From positions 17,824,976 to 17,888,975 of the forward strand of contig NC_061119.1 of assembly GCF_002878395.1 (NCBI RefSeq): 64,000 nt of DNA, given 5' to 3'. The stretch is from Capsicum annuum. Lineage: Eukaryota > Streptophyta > Magnoliopsida > Solanales > Solanaceae. The number at the start of each line of letters is the position of its first letter. The stretch's first letter is position 1. This document shows, piece by piece, positions 31,609 to 42,580 of the stretch. The position numbers and the translations under genes are program-made. The notes below the pieces were generated by a model. It ran no database searches. It was not told the DNA's origin and saw only the letters and a program-made list of their open reading frames with translations.

Positions 31609-31810
31609 TTACCAGAAAATGAGAAATAGTTGCCTTTTCTGTATAAATTTTGCACCATTGAAATACTTCTCAACAATCCTGTTTGATACATCCTCATCAA
31701 AAATAAAATCGTACCTATTCAAGACACAATTCAATCCAATAACGATAGCAAATTTTCTAGGAGTAAAATTAAGAGAGGTGTCATTAGACATAAAATCAAC
31801 ATCTATGTAG
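31609..31810 (-). pseudogene. DUF1985-type fragment (Ulp1-protease-associated)
   Basis: The minus strand encodes LNFTPRKFAIVIGLNCVLNR, then YDFIFDEDVSNRIVEKYFNG and AKFIQKRQLF. The F-x-F-A-x-x-x-G-L-x-C start and the K-Y-F-x-G-A-K...K-R-x-L-F continuation are typical of the plant DUF1985 domain, found in large families of Ulp1-like proteins often associated with Mutator-like elements. A GT follows FSFSG-type sequence near 31610. It is a single exon-sized piece with no protease domain nearby. Assigned from memory of the family, without a search. Confidence 0.5.
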
Positions 31811-32284
31811 ATTTGGCTGAATCATATGTTTATAGATATTATATAAAGAGTTATACACCATGTCGTAGTGGGTGAAAAATATACACTCGGACTCGATTCT
31901 ACACCAAGAGGAAATAAGATCAATCTAAAATTCGCTTCTCCAACATTGAATGCAGCTATGTTATTGTCTCCATAAAGGTTTACAGAGAGTAAATGACCCC
32001 ATCGATATGAACACATTTGTTCGCAGGGAAGAATCTTACATCACAATGGATTTCTCTCCATGATTTGTCTATCCCTAGAGTGAAAATACTCCAATGTAGA
32101 ATTTCACCATAAGCCCCTTTTGAGCACATCTAACTTCTAACAACATGTCTAGACAATTTTTCCTCTAACAACCTTCTAGCTGCTTCTATTTCTATTCCAT
32201 ACCTCAAATTCAAGTATCTTAGCTGAGAGTGAAGTTCTAAGAATGACGATCAAAATAGTATTCAAACATAATTACATTTTATAT
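31811..32284. other. Unassigned stretch
   Basis: Minus-strand frame 31822-32016 is open and could be the preceding part of the DUF1985 protein, but I recognise no motif. The rest is AT-rich. Confidence 0.3.
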
Positions 32285-32503
32285 AAAGTACAAATATATA
32301 GAATTCTAAAACTAAAAATAACTTTACACAAAAATAACTTCTTTAAAAAATAGAAAATAAGTATAATGACTAAATTCTCCTTTAATCAACTACACTTTTT
32401 ATCTTAAAATTTTACGTTGTTTTATTATTTTTTTCTACATAATAAAATAACATAGTACAACTAATATATTTTTTATTACATTTATTCTTAAAAAAAAATG
32501 GAT

Positions 32504-32532
32504 ACACATGCAACGCACGTCACTTAAACTAG
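32504..32532 (+). mobile_element. Helitron 3' terminus
   Basis: ACATGC-AAC-GCACGT (five of six pairs) then CACTTAAA and CTAG at 32529-32532, followed by T. GCAACGC hairpins of this kind are common at 3' ends of plant Helitrons. Confidence 0.75.
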
Positions 32533-32737
32533 TCTAAGAATGATCTAAACCACTTGTTTTCTGTCTTTTCACTTTAAACCAAAATCCATTTGCGCAATTG
32601 GGGTAACATTTATTAGGAATTTGTATATTGTCAGCTCATTTGAAAAAAAAAATTAAAAATAAATTTCCATCTCATGGAATAAACATTTCATAAGAAAAGA
32701 ATATTTTTTTATTTTAAATATCAAAGAAAGGTATAGG

Positions 32738-32746
32738 TTAAATTTT
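32738..32746. repeat. MULE target-site duplication (left)
   Basis: TTAAATTTT here equals TTAAATTTT at 42201-42209, a perfect 9-bp duplication as expected of Mutator-like elements. Confidence 0.9.
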
Positions 32747-33037
32747 GGCCAAACACATCGACCGACCCCTCAACTTGGCACCATCTTTCACTTTGGTACC
32801 TCAAGTGGACATTGTTCACTTTTGGTACCTGAAGTAGCATACGCGGATGTTATTTTGGCACTTTTTGTTGAATCAACAAAAATATACCGTGTGTGTATAT
32901 TACACCTGCTGATGATGTGAAAAGGGACCAATTATAAAAGGACATTTGTTATTTTTATAAAAATATTTTTTATATAATTAATTTAAATAAAATAATATTA
33001 ATCACCCCACCCCCACCTCATATCATCTTCCTAACCA

Positions 33038-33042
33038 CCCCA
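33038..33042. repeat. Target-site duplication (left) of nested LTR element
   Basis: CCCCA equals CCCCA at 40997-41001. Confidence 0.85.
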
Positions 33043-35186
33043 TGTAACGACCCTCCCGGTCGTTTGTGAAATTTTCTCGTCTTCCCTATTTTAACTCTCC
33101 CCGTAGTTTGTGTACGTGATTTTTGACTCACACGATGAGTAGTATCAATTCTTGAGGTGTTCGGAAGTAATTGAAGTCATTAGTTGGATTATTGAGTTTT
33201 AATAACTTTAAGCCTGATCACAGTCAATCTTTGGTCAAGATGACCTCGATATGATATTTTAATAATTTCAATAGATCTGGAACTTACTTTTTAGTCAAAA
33301 TAATATTTGGAATATTTTCTCGAGGTTCCGAATAAATTTCGATGATCTATTTAAAGTTTTGAGTGTTTTATATAATTAATTTAATTAGTGATTTAATGGG
33401 CCAAAGTTTAGATTTTGTTTCTTATGCTATCAATACAAGAATTAATTTAAGTAGAAAAAATTTAGCATATTTATAAAAATAAGGTCAGTTATATTGAGCA
33501 AGTAGGGCATGAAGTTGCAGTTGCTTTCTCCTTTCACGACTTGTGGAGATACATATTCCAGTTAGTTTATATTATATAGCGTACGTAACAAGACTATTCG
33601 ATAATTGTCAATAGTGGTATAGGATGGCACTGACGAATTATTCTATTAGAAATTTTGGAATCAGTTGTCCAGTAGGGATAGTTTAGTTAACATTAAGGTA
33701 ATGATTGATTACTAATGAGTAATCATTATTATATATAATAAAATAGTAGTATGCTAAGGATCTGTTAGGTTTGTTATAGCATTTTCGCTACTGTTTATCG
33801 TAGGACGGCATTTGTGTCAATATGGGGTTACCAATTTATATTATAAAAGCGATGGATTGAAGTTTAGGTATGGGATTTTAGAGTAAGAATTTATAAAAAT
33901 GGGATCATTAGATTTGTATTCTTATGCGAATTATATACTTGCACAGATTTGGATCATTTGGAAGCTTTACAGAAGGGAAAGACCCTTGCAAGGTAGCTTG
34001 TATTTGAGTTCTTCGATTGAGGTAGGTTACGGTTTAATTAGAGTTTAGACTCAACTTAATTGTGTGTATGCTCCTAAATTGGATACTTGTGGATTGGTAT
34101 TCGGACATGCTTGAAATTGTTGATGTTTGGTTTGTTGATTCGTGTATAAATATTTATTGAAAATAGACTTGATGGAATTGTCTTATGACTTTAAGTGTAC
34201 TTGTAAACATGGTACATTGTGTTGTATGCTGTGAGGTTGTATAAATTGATATTGATAATACTTGTTTATATTTATGTTGGATCGGGTACCACGCCGGTAC
34301 GTTTATATTTATGTTGGATCGGGTACCACGCCGGTACATTTATATTTATGTTGGATCGGGTACCACATCGGTACATTTATATTTATGTTGGATCAGGTAC
34401 CATGCCGGTACGTTTATACTTATGTTGGGTCAGGTACCACGCCAGTACGGTACATGAACATAGATTGTTCCCTGCAGTTCATGACTATTTGGGAAAAAAT
34501 AAGTCTCATAGCATGTGTGTACATATTTGTGTTGATTCTATGGATGTTTACTGTATGGTTGATACTCTTAATGGTTATGTGGCTTATTTGTGAGCACTGT
34601 TTGACCTGTTGTTGCTGTATTGTTAATTCATTGAATATTTATTATGTGAAGATGCCTTTCTATTTGTTATTTGATTTATGTTGTGTACATGCTATTAAAT
34701 TGGGTTGGCCTATGATACCTACTAGTACATACTAGTTTGTAATGATACTACCCTGTACTTTTCTTTTGTTGAGTGCAGAAAGTGTTCTAGAGGCTCAGAC
34801 ATGACCTCACCTTTAGAGTTTGATAGCAAATTTTGATCCAAGGGTGAGCACTCCCTCTCCAGGCTGCCATGGGTCATCCTATTTGTTCTTGTCCATCTTT
34901 TGGGAAATGAACCATTCTTTATTTACTTTATTTTTTTGAATATCTCTTTAGGCATGATATTGTTAGTAGTTCTTGTACGATAACTTTCGGGTCTTGGGAA
35001 TTTTAGTTAATAGTTCATTTGACTTCCGCATTAATAATGATTAGTCCTAGATTATTGTTATTATGTTGAATTTTATAATAATATCATCTTAATATTGACT
35101 AAGTATTTGGGTAATGGTTCGGTTTAGATGGTTCTACCACAGGAAGATTAGTATGGGTGCCACTCACGGCCATTTGGGTCGTGACA
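33043..35186 (+). repeat. 5' LTR of the Tekay-type derivative
   Basis: 2,144 bp, TG...CA ends. Contains five units of a 36-bp tandem repeat at about 34264-34449. Confidence 0.93.
34264..34449. repeat. 36-bp tandem repeat, five units
   Basis: Unit TTTATATTTATGTTGGATCG then GGTACCACGCCGGTAC, where GTACC and GGTAC can pair. Because 36 is divisible by three, spurious open frames (YVGSGTTPV, WIGYH, LDRVP) run through it in all frames. Confidence 0.92.
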
Positions 35187-35189
35187 AGT

Positions 35190-35202
35190 TGGTATCAGAT
35201 CC
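35190..35202 (+). promoter_or_regulatory. Primer-binding site, tRNA-iMet type
   Basis: TGGTATCAGATCC three bases after the LTR end matches the common plant initiator-Met primer site TGGTATCAGAGC except near its 3' end. Confidence 0.8.
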
Positions 35203-38200
35203 CTAGGTTCGTTGATCTCGTCGTACAAAAATATGTCTAGTAGAGTCTTGTAGAATGGTACAGAGACATCTAAACTTTTCTTTTAGAGGCTATAGGACAC
35301 TAGGAAAATTCAAATTCTTTCTTATGTGATATTACTTGATTTCAATTGGTATCTGGCGATTCCAATTGGTATCTGTTAATAACAGCAATGTCAAGTACAG
35401 TTTCGTAAATTGGTGTGTAGGTCCCCACACCCAATCTTCGTAAGGATATGAGGCATGTAGAAGCTATTTTTTTTTCATCGTGTCGTCCAAATCTTAGACT
35501 ACTAAATTGAATCCAATTGGTATCTAGACAATTCCAATTGGTATCTTAATAATTTTAAATAAAAATCTAGGAGATTTTGATTGGTATTTTTTGATAAGGT
35601 CTATAAGTTATTGTTAATAGGTAAAGACTAGTGAAAGTTGTGAACTTATTGATTGCTTGTGTTTGATATTTTGCTAAACTTGTGTTGCTAGATTTTTATC
35701 ATTATTGTGAATTATTTTTATTAAGTGATGAAAATTGACTAAGTTGTTTTTGTTGATAAATATGATGGGATTATTTGATTTTTTGTTACTTTGAAACTAG
35801 AAATTCTATGGTGCTTACTTATTTTTGGTACTATTCTACTGATGAGATTGATGGTATGAGAATTCAGAGGATGCTATGAGAATATGATGTCAAGAAAAGA
35901 TGGAAAAAAAGTGACATAAATAAAAGACTGAGGTGATATGTGTTTTCCGTAATGAGAGGTTCTTGTTAATGATGTTGTGGATGGACCCTTGTGTAGCTCG
36001 ATTATTTGATATTATTTGGGGATCCTTGTGTGGTCCGGCCATTGAGACTATATTTAGAATTTTTGTGCAGTTCTATTGTTGAAATTATAATGGGTTCCTT
36101 GTGAGGACTAGCTAAGTGACATTATCTTTGAGTTCCTTATGTGAACGAATTCTTAATGCTTGACAAAATAATGAGTTTTAAATAAAAGTGAAAAAAACTA
36201 GTAGAGGTTGTTGATACCTACAAAAATTTGATCGATGACTTGTCTGGACTGTGATATTGGTGATGAGACTATCAATGACCTATAATCAATTTATTTTGTT
36301 TGGCTTTGCTTATGTGCTAGTGGTGTGGGGACCACTCTTGAGGTGATTAAGAGTTAAGTAAAGCCCGTAATAAAAATATTGTTAGGTAGAAATAAGAATG
36401 ACTCTGTATATCTTAAATTGGTGTTAGTGATATAAGAGAGGTTTGGCTTGACGATGAAGTGTTTGTAGTTGAAAAATATTGAGTTAGTGATTGTCAGAAA
36501 ATAAGTTGTAGCTGTGGATTTATGCATTAGGAAAACTTTTGGGAAGATAAATTATTATTGACTTGACCTTATGGCTGAATTATACATTTGCATGTCCCAC
36601 AAAGTTGGCTGATATATGACACTTTTAGAGGATAGTAATTTTCATGATAGTGGCAATGCAAAATCAAATGGCTTAGTTATATTCATAAAATAATCAAGGA
36701 TGATCCTGAATGGGAGAATAAATGAATTATTAAATAACATGATTGATCTTTCCTTGAGTGATACTTGGTGGATATTTCTTGTTGAGTGGTTAAGGTATGA
36801 TGATTAGATAGATATTAACAATTTGTGGTGGATAATGAGTTGTAGGCTCTAATTCTGTGGAACCTGTAAAATAGAATGTTCATACCCCTTTTGAATCCTA
36901 TTGCTTTTCTTCTCTAGTTTAGATTAGTTGTAGCGTGGCTATGATGTAAACCTATGTTTGGGAGGTGGTTTTAGTATTTGAAGCATGATTTGTATATTTA
37001 ACCTTATTGGGCTAGTGTGGTAGTCTTAAAACTGTAAGTTAGGTTTTAAGTTATAGTTATGATACTTCCTGTGGAAGTGATATTGGGCATTTAGAGATGA
37101 TATTCCTCCTAGATACATTATGTGGCCTATAGAGATGCTATTTACTTTTAGACTTGATGATTGGCCCATAGAGATGCTATTTCCTCTTAGATATGCAAAT
37201 TGGCCTAGACAGGTGATTCCTCGTAGTCATGATGTATGACCTATCGATATAAGATATTCTATAGATGATTATATGTCTATATATGTTTTGCCTCAAATAT
37301 GTGAGATACCTCCTATATGTGAGATAATTAGAGATATGCTACGGCTTATAAATATGATTATCGCTATGAGTTAATATGCATATGGGCCTATGGTCGTAAT
37401 TATGATGTTGTGACTATTCCGGATAAATTAGTAGGCCAATAATTGTGTTATGATAATGATTGAATATCCGAGGAGTAGTTATCAGTGTAAAGGATATGAT
37501 TACAGTTTATAAATACATTTATATTTTATACACATCTCTTCGGTATGGGACAAAGGAGGATGCGGTACATTGCTTATGACTTTATTGATTGGATATTGGT
37601 GATGGCTAGGAATCTAATGTATTAGTTAATAAAACATGCTTAGTTGAAGCATGGTAGCTAGAGATGGTTAATACGTGACTTATGATGAGGCTAGCATAGG
37701 TGAAGATTAGTTGGTATTGATGACTAAGTTGCGATGTCGATTAGTTGATAAATGAGGAGTTGTGTGTTAATGAGGCTAGATAATAAGAGATGTTAGTAAT
37801 AAAAGGTGACTATTTAATAACTTTGAATAGTTGCTAAATGATTAACTAATGAATAGTTAAGCAAGGATTAGTTGATAAATGATAGTTAGATAATGAATGG
37901 TGTCAGTTAATAAAAGATGGTTAGGTGACAAGTAATAATGTGTTGTCCAGTAATAATTAACGGATATAGGATGATTAGTCGATAATAATGAATGGTAGAT
38001 GGCAATTTTAGTCTAGTGATGAACCTTGAGTAGATGTTATATGTTAGCTATTAAATAAATAGTGGTAAGTTGCTATCCCGTGAATAAGGATTATGTGAAA
38101 GATAATGTTTAGGATGATAACTAGAGGTTATGTGATGACTAGCGAACTAGTGATTCTATTATAATAAGTGTTGGTTAGCTAATAACGAGTAGTTGGGGAG

Positions 38201-38577
38201 TATTGACTATATAGATATTCTATGGTGATATGTCTTTTTTTTATGAGTAATTTTATGTATGTTATTCTGTAATGACTATTATGAGGATATGTTAATATCC
38301 GGCAAGGCCAGAGGTTGATTATGATGATGATGGTTCTGATAAGGACAGTTATGATGAGTTGTGTTATTGATTGTGTATTTTGCATTCATCCTTGCATGTG
38401 CATCGCCTATCACCAGTATGCACCTATATTTATCGGCTGATATAGAAAAGTTGCAACTATATTTATCAGCCGATAGAGAACAGTTGCATATATATGGGTG
38501 AAGAATATGCCTTATGTTGTTGTATGTTGATTGAACCTTTCGAGTCTGGGGCGGTGGGGTAGCATAGGATCGGCTAG
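35203..38577 (+). other. Non-coding interior of the LARD-like element
   Basis: No protein domain on either strand. Four extra copies of AATTGGTATCT at about 35345-35545; imperfect ~55-bp repeats with TAGAGATGCTATTT (about 37080-37250); and a TAG/GATAA-rich segment of loosely repeated TTAGTTGATAAATGA words (about 37720-38170). Minus-strand frames at 38179-38877 read opposite to the repeats and chromodomain and are not convincing. Confidence 0.6.
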
Positions 38578-38706
38578 GTATTTGGTTATCGTAAGTTGAG
38601 GACAAAGGAGATTGTGTCTGTGAAGGTCCAGTGGAAGAATCGTCCTATTGAGGAGGCCACTTGGGAGACCTAAGCAGACATGCTTAGCAAGTACCCACAT
38701 ATTTTG
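38578..38706 (+). pseudogene. Chromodomain remnant of Tekay-type integrase
   Basis: The frame reads YRKLRTKEIVSVKVQWKN, then RPIEEATWET, a TAA at 38671-38673, then ADMLSKYPHI. This is the C-terminal chromodomain of chromovirus (Tekay/Del) integrases, thought to guide insertion into heterochromatin. Everything upstream in pol is missing. It proves the parentage of the non-coding element. The TAA stop is internal. Confidence 0.85.
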
Positions 38707-38788
38707 ACGATTCATGTAATTCTTTACTTTCCTTTCTTGTCGCTTGTTTGCCCGTTCGGGGACAAATGGATGTTTAATTGGTATTTGA

Positions 38789-40996
38789 TGTAACGACCCT
38801 CCCGGTCGTTTGTGAAACTTTCTCGTCTTCCCTAATTTAACTCTCCTCGTAGTTTGTGTACGTGATTTTTGACTCATGGGATGAGTAGTATCAATTCTTG
38901 AGGTGTTCGGAAGTAATTGAAGTTATTAGTTGGATTATTGAGTTTTAATAAATTTAAGGTTGATCACGGTCAATCTTTGATCAAGACGACCTCGATATGA
39001 TATTTTAATATTTTCAATAGATCTGGAACGTACTTTTTACTCAAAATACATATTTGGTATATTTTCTCGAGGTTCCGAATAAATTTTGATGATCTATTTA
39101 AAGTTTTGAGTGTTTTATATAATTAATTTAATTAGTGATTTAATGGTCCAAATTTTAGATTTTGTTTCTTATGTGGTCAATACAAGAATTAATTTAAATA
39201 GAAAGAATTTAGTATATTTATTAAAAAAAGGTCAGTTATATTGAGCAAGTAGGGCATGAAGTTGCAGTTGCTTTCTCCTTTCACGGCTTTTGGAGATACA
39301 TATCCAGGTTAGTTATGATATTTTCCTTGTCAAATTAGTTCATGTTGTATGGCGTACGTTACAAGACTATTTGATAATTGTCAATAGTGGTATAGGATGG
39401 CACTGACGAATTATTCTATTGGAAATTTTGGAATCAGTTGTCCAGTAGGGATAGTTTAGTTAACATTAAGGTAATTATTGATTACTAATGAATAATCATT
39501 AGTAGATATAATAAAATAGTAGTATGCTAAGGATCTGTTAGGTTTGGTATAGCATTTTCGCTACTGTTTCTCGTAGGACGATATCTGTGTCAATATGGGG
39601 TTACCAATTTATATTATAAAAGCGACGGATTGAAGTTTAGGTCTAGGATTTTAGAGTAAGAATTTATAAATATGGGATCATTAGATTCGTATTCTTATGC
39701 GAATTATATACTTGCACAGATTTGGATCATTCGGAAGCTTTACAGAAGGGCAAGACCCTTCCAAGGTAGCTTGTATTTGAGTTCTTCGATTGAGGTAGGT
39801 TACGGTTTAATTAGATTTTAGACTCGACTTAATTATGTGTATGTTCCGAAATTGGATACTTGTGGAGTGGTATTCGGATATGCTTGAAATTGTTGATGTT
39901 TGGATTGTTGATTCGTGTATAAATGTTTATTGAAAATAGACTTGATGGAATTGTCTTTTGACTTTAAGTGTACTTGTATACTTGGTACGTTATGTTGTAT
40001 GCTGTGAGGTTGTCTAAATTGATATTGATAATACTTGTTTATATTTATGTTGGATCGGGTACCACACCGGTACGTTTATATTTATGTTGGATCGCGTACC
40101 ACGTCGGTACATTTATATTTGTATTGGATCGGGTACCACGCCGGTACGTTTATATTTATGTTGGATCGGGTACCACACCGATACGTTTATATTTATGTTG
40201 GATCGGGTACCATGCCGGTACATTTATATTTATGTTGGATCGGGTACCACACCGGTACGGTACATGAACATAGATTATTCTCTACAGGTCATGACTATTT
40301 GGGCAAAAATAAGTCCCTTAGCATGTGTGTACATATTTGTGTTGATTCTGTGGATGTTTACATTATGTTTGATACTCTTGGTGGTTATGTGGCTTATTTG
40401 TGAGCACTGTTTGACCTGTTGTTGTTGTACTGTTAATTCATTGAATATTTGTTATGTGAAGATGCCTTTCTATTTGTTATTTGATTTATGTTGTGTACAT
40501 GCTATAAAATTGAGTTGGCCTATGATACCAACTAGTACATAGTGGTTTGTACTGATACTACCCTGTACTCTTCTTTTGTTGAGTGCAGAAAGTGTTCTAG
40601 AGGCTCAGACATAACCTCACCTCTAGAGTTTGATAGCAGATTTTGATCCAAGGGTGAGCACTCCCTCTCCAGGCTGCCATGGGTCATCCTATTTGTTCTT
40701 GTCCATCTTTCGGGCAATGAAACATACTTTATTTACTTTATTTTTTTGAATATCTCTTTAGACATGATCTTGTTAGTAGTACTTGTACGATGACTTTCGG
40801 GTCTTGGGAATTTTAGTAAGTAGTTCATTTGACTTCCGCATTAATAATGATTAGTCCTGGATTATTGTTATCATGTTGAATTTTATAATAATATCATCTT
40901 AATATTGGCTAAGTGTTTGGTTAATGATTCGATTTAAATGGTTCTCCGACAGGAAGATTAGTCTGGGTGTCACTCACGGCCATTTGGGTCGTGACA
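38789..40996 (+). repeat. 3' LTR of the Tekay-type derivative
   Basis: 2,208 bp. Closely similar to 33043-35186 but has an additional ~23-bp segment near 39312 and six instead of five units of the 36-bp repeat (about 40037-40260). Confidence 0.93.
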
Positions 40997-41001
40997 CCCC
41001 A

Positions 41002-42055
41002 CCCCATATCATCTTCCTCAACCCAACCCAACCCCAAATCATTTTCCACCACCCCCACCCCCAAATTATCTTCTGCCACCCTTCCCCACCCCATCCCTAA
41101 ATCATTTGCCACCAGCCCACCCTCCTACCCCCTACCCCCACCTATCCCCTTTATATTGTCTTTTCCTATCCATAGACCCCCGCCTCCAACCGCTGCAACA
41201 ATCCGACCAAATTGACATTAAATTCATAATAACTTAACAATATTTCACAATAATTTTTCACCCTCCGTCCAAATTGACAACAATTTCTGATCAAATTGAC
41301 AACAATTTGGTCTCAGCAAAAATAAATTGATCAAAAAGATTATTTTAAGAAGGAACCCATTTGGCCTCAATTTTGAGAATAGGAGGAAATAAACCTGATA
41401 ACAAAGACAAATAAAAGTCATATTTCCAATATGTCCAGTTCTAAGGCAAACTTGATTTTATATTTTGGTAAGTTATAACACACAGATGATGCCTAGTTTC
41501 GTCAAGGTTGGAAACAAACAGTAATTTCTACTTGGTGTTGAGGAGATGCTGCTGTCTAGTTGCTTTGGTATGGTTTTGTGCAGATATATCTCTGATATAT
41601 TTTAGTTGGATCACATTTAAGAATAGACTCAATTAATGAAAATTGAGTGAATGTAAGTTTGATGATGATATTGAATCCAATTGTGGTGCAAAACTTGTGG
41701 AGGCGAATAATAAAATTGATGGTGGTTGTGCGAAAAATTTGGTTGCATTATTTTTAATTTCAACAATCATGGAGATGTGATTTTTAATTTTCAAAATTAG
41801 TATGTGATTTTTTTCATCTTTGTTTTTTTAATTCAAAAATTTGGTAGTAGTTTGGTGGATGGTGGTGGTGATGTTGAAAGGTAGAGCTGATGGATGGATA
41901 AGAAGAAGGTTTAAAGCTGATGTTGGAAGCTTAGCAATGGTTGTTAATGGTGATGGAAGGTTGAGTTGGTGGAAGAAGAAAGAGGGAAGATGGAGAAGGT
42001 AAAAAAAATACAAAAATCATAAAATAAAGCTCCTCACGCGCCTTTAGTGTAGTGC
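41002..42055. other. MULE interior
   Basis: A CCA/CCCCA-rich tract (41002-41200), then AT-rich sequence and a G/A-rich segment (41850-42000) whose complementary strand is CT-rich. No gene recognised. Confidence 0.55.
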
Positions 42056-42209
42056 AACACACATAATGTGTTGAATCAGTAAAAGGTATCAAAGTGACAC
42101 ACTTGATAGCTACTCGAGGTGCCAAAAGTGAACAACTTTCACTTGAGGTGCCAAAGTGAATGATGGTGCCAAGTTGAGGGGCTTGTCGATATGTTTGGCC
42201 TTAAATTTT

Positions 42210-42580
42210 TAAAGGTCATTTCTTCAATCATTGTGTATCGATTGGACCTTTGAATTGAATGAATCTTACACTCATTAGAATAGACTTTATGAAGATTGTA
42301 TTGAATTTCATATGGTCGTAGAATTCGACCGGCACAATTTCCTAACTTAAAAAAGTTGGGGACATGCTCAATGACCCTTGACCTTTCTCCCATTACAAAA
42401 ATAAATTCGTTTATAGTTATTCAAAGTCGGTCTTTTTGTTTTCTGGTAGGGGTATGAGACTTAATGTATTCTTCAAGGATCCCCAAAGAGAAGAAACTGA
42501 GAGAAATTAAATCTATTCATACGTCAAACATTTCAAAATTTAATGCACGGAGAATTTGATAGCACCAGGATTTATGATAA
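42210..42580. other. Unassigned stretch
   Basis: Nothing recognised. The minus-strand frame 42139-42393 overlaps the MULE terminal repeat and is unlikely to be a gene. Confidence 0.4.

Larger units (their letters stand above)
3528..32532 (+). mobile_element. Probable gene-capturing Helitron (composite)
   Basis: The left end TCTCTATTATATTAAAAGTG follows an A (3527). The right end has an ACATGC-AAC-GCACGT hairpin, a short spacer, CTAG at 32529-32532 and then T. This matches rolling-circle Helitrons, which insert between A and T without target duplication. Subtracting the nested Ogre element and its duplication leaves about 10.9 kb. Inside are fragments of at least five unrelated genes, some with introns and splice sites kept, which is typical of Helitron DNA-level capture. 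No Rep/helicase is visible, so it would be non-autonomous. Alternative: two or more overlapping Helitrons, because a second partial 3'-end sequence occurs at about 29640-29870. The pairing of the two ends is inference. Confidence 0.5.
33043..40996 (+). mobile_element. Tekay-type Ty3/gypsy derivative without gag-pol (LARD-like)
   Basis: LTRs at 33043-35186 and 38789-40996 begin TGTAACGACCCTCCCGGTCG and end GGGTCGTGACA. A 5-bp duplication (CCCCA) flanks them, and an initiator-Met-type primer site follows the 5' LTR. The 3.6-kb internal region has no gag, protease, RT or integrase. The only coding relic is a chromodomain tail next to the 3' LTR. Such large non-coding derivatives depend on enzymes of related full elements. 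Inserted inside a MULE. Confidence 0.93.
32747..42200. mobile_element. Non-autonomous MULE (Mutator-like), split by an LTR element
   Basis: Terminal inverted repeats of about 145 bp start GGCCAAACACATCGACC on the left and, reverse-complemented, GGCCAAACATATCGACAAG on the right. They share CCCCTCAACTTGGCACCATC, a CACTTTGG-ACCTCAAGTG segment and TTGTTCACTTTTGG. A 9-bp target duplication flanks them. Without the nested element (33043-40996 plus 5 bp) the MULE is about 1.5 kb. No transposase is present. The CCA-rich interior (41000-41200) gives proline-rich open frames that are not credible genes. Confidence 0.9.

Noticed and set aside
34219..34735. Open frames of 124 and 157 codons with YVGSGTTPV-type repeats
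   Set aside because: They exist because a 36-bp LTR repeat has a length divisible by three; overlapping frames read the same repeat.
38179..38877. Minus-strand open frames near the chromodomain relic
   Set aside because: Overlap the plus-strand chromodomain and LTR start; no motifs.
39968..40542. Three overlapping open frames
   Set aside because: Same 36-bp repeat artefact in the 3' LTR.
40967..41215. Proline-rich open frame
   Set aside because: Product of a CCA/CCCCA-rich tract in the MULE interior.
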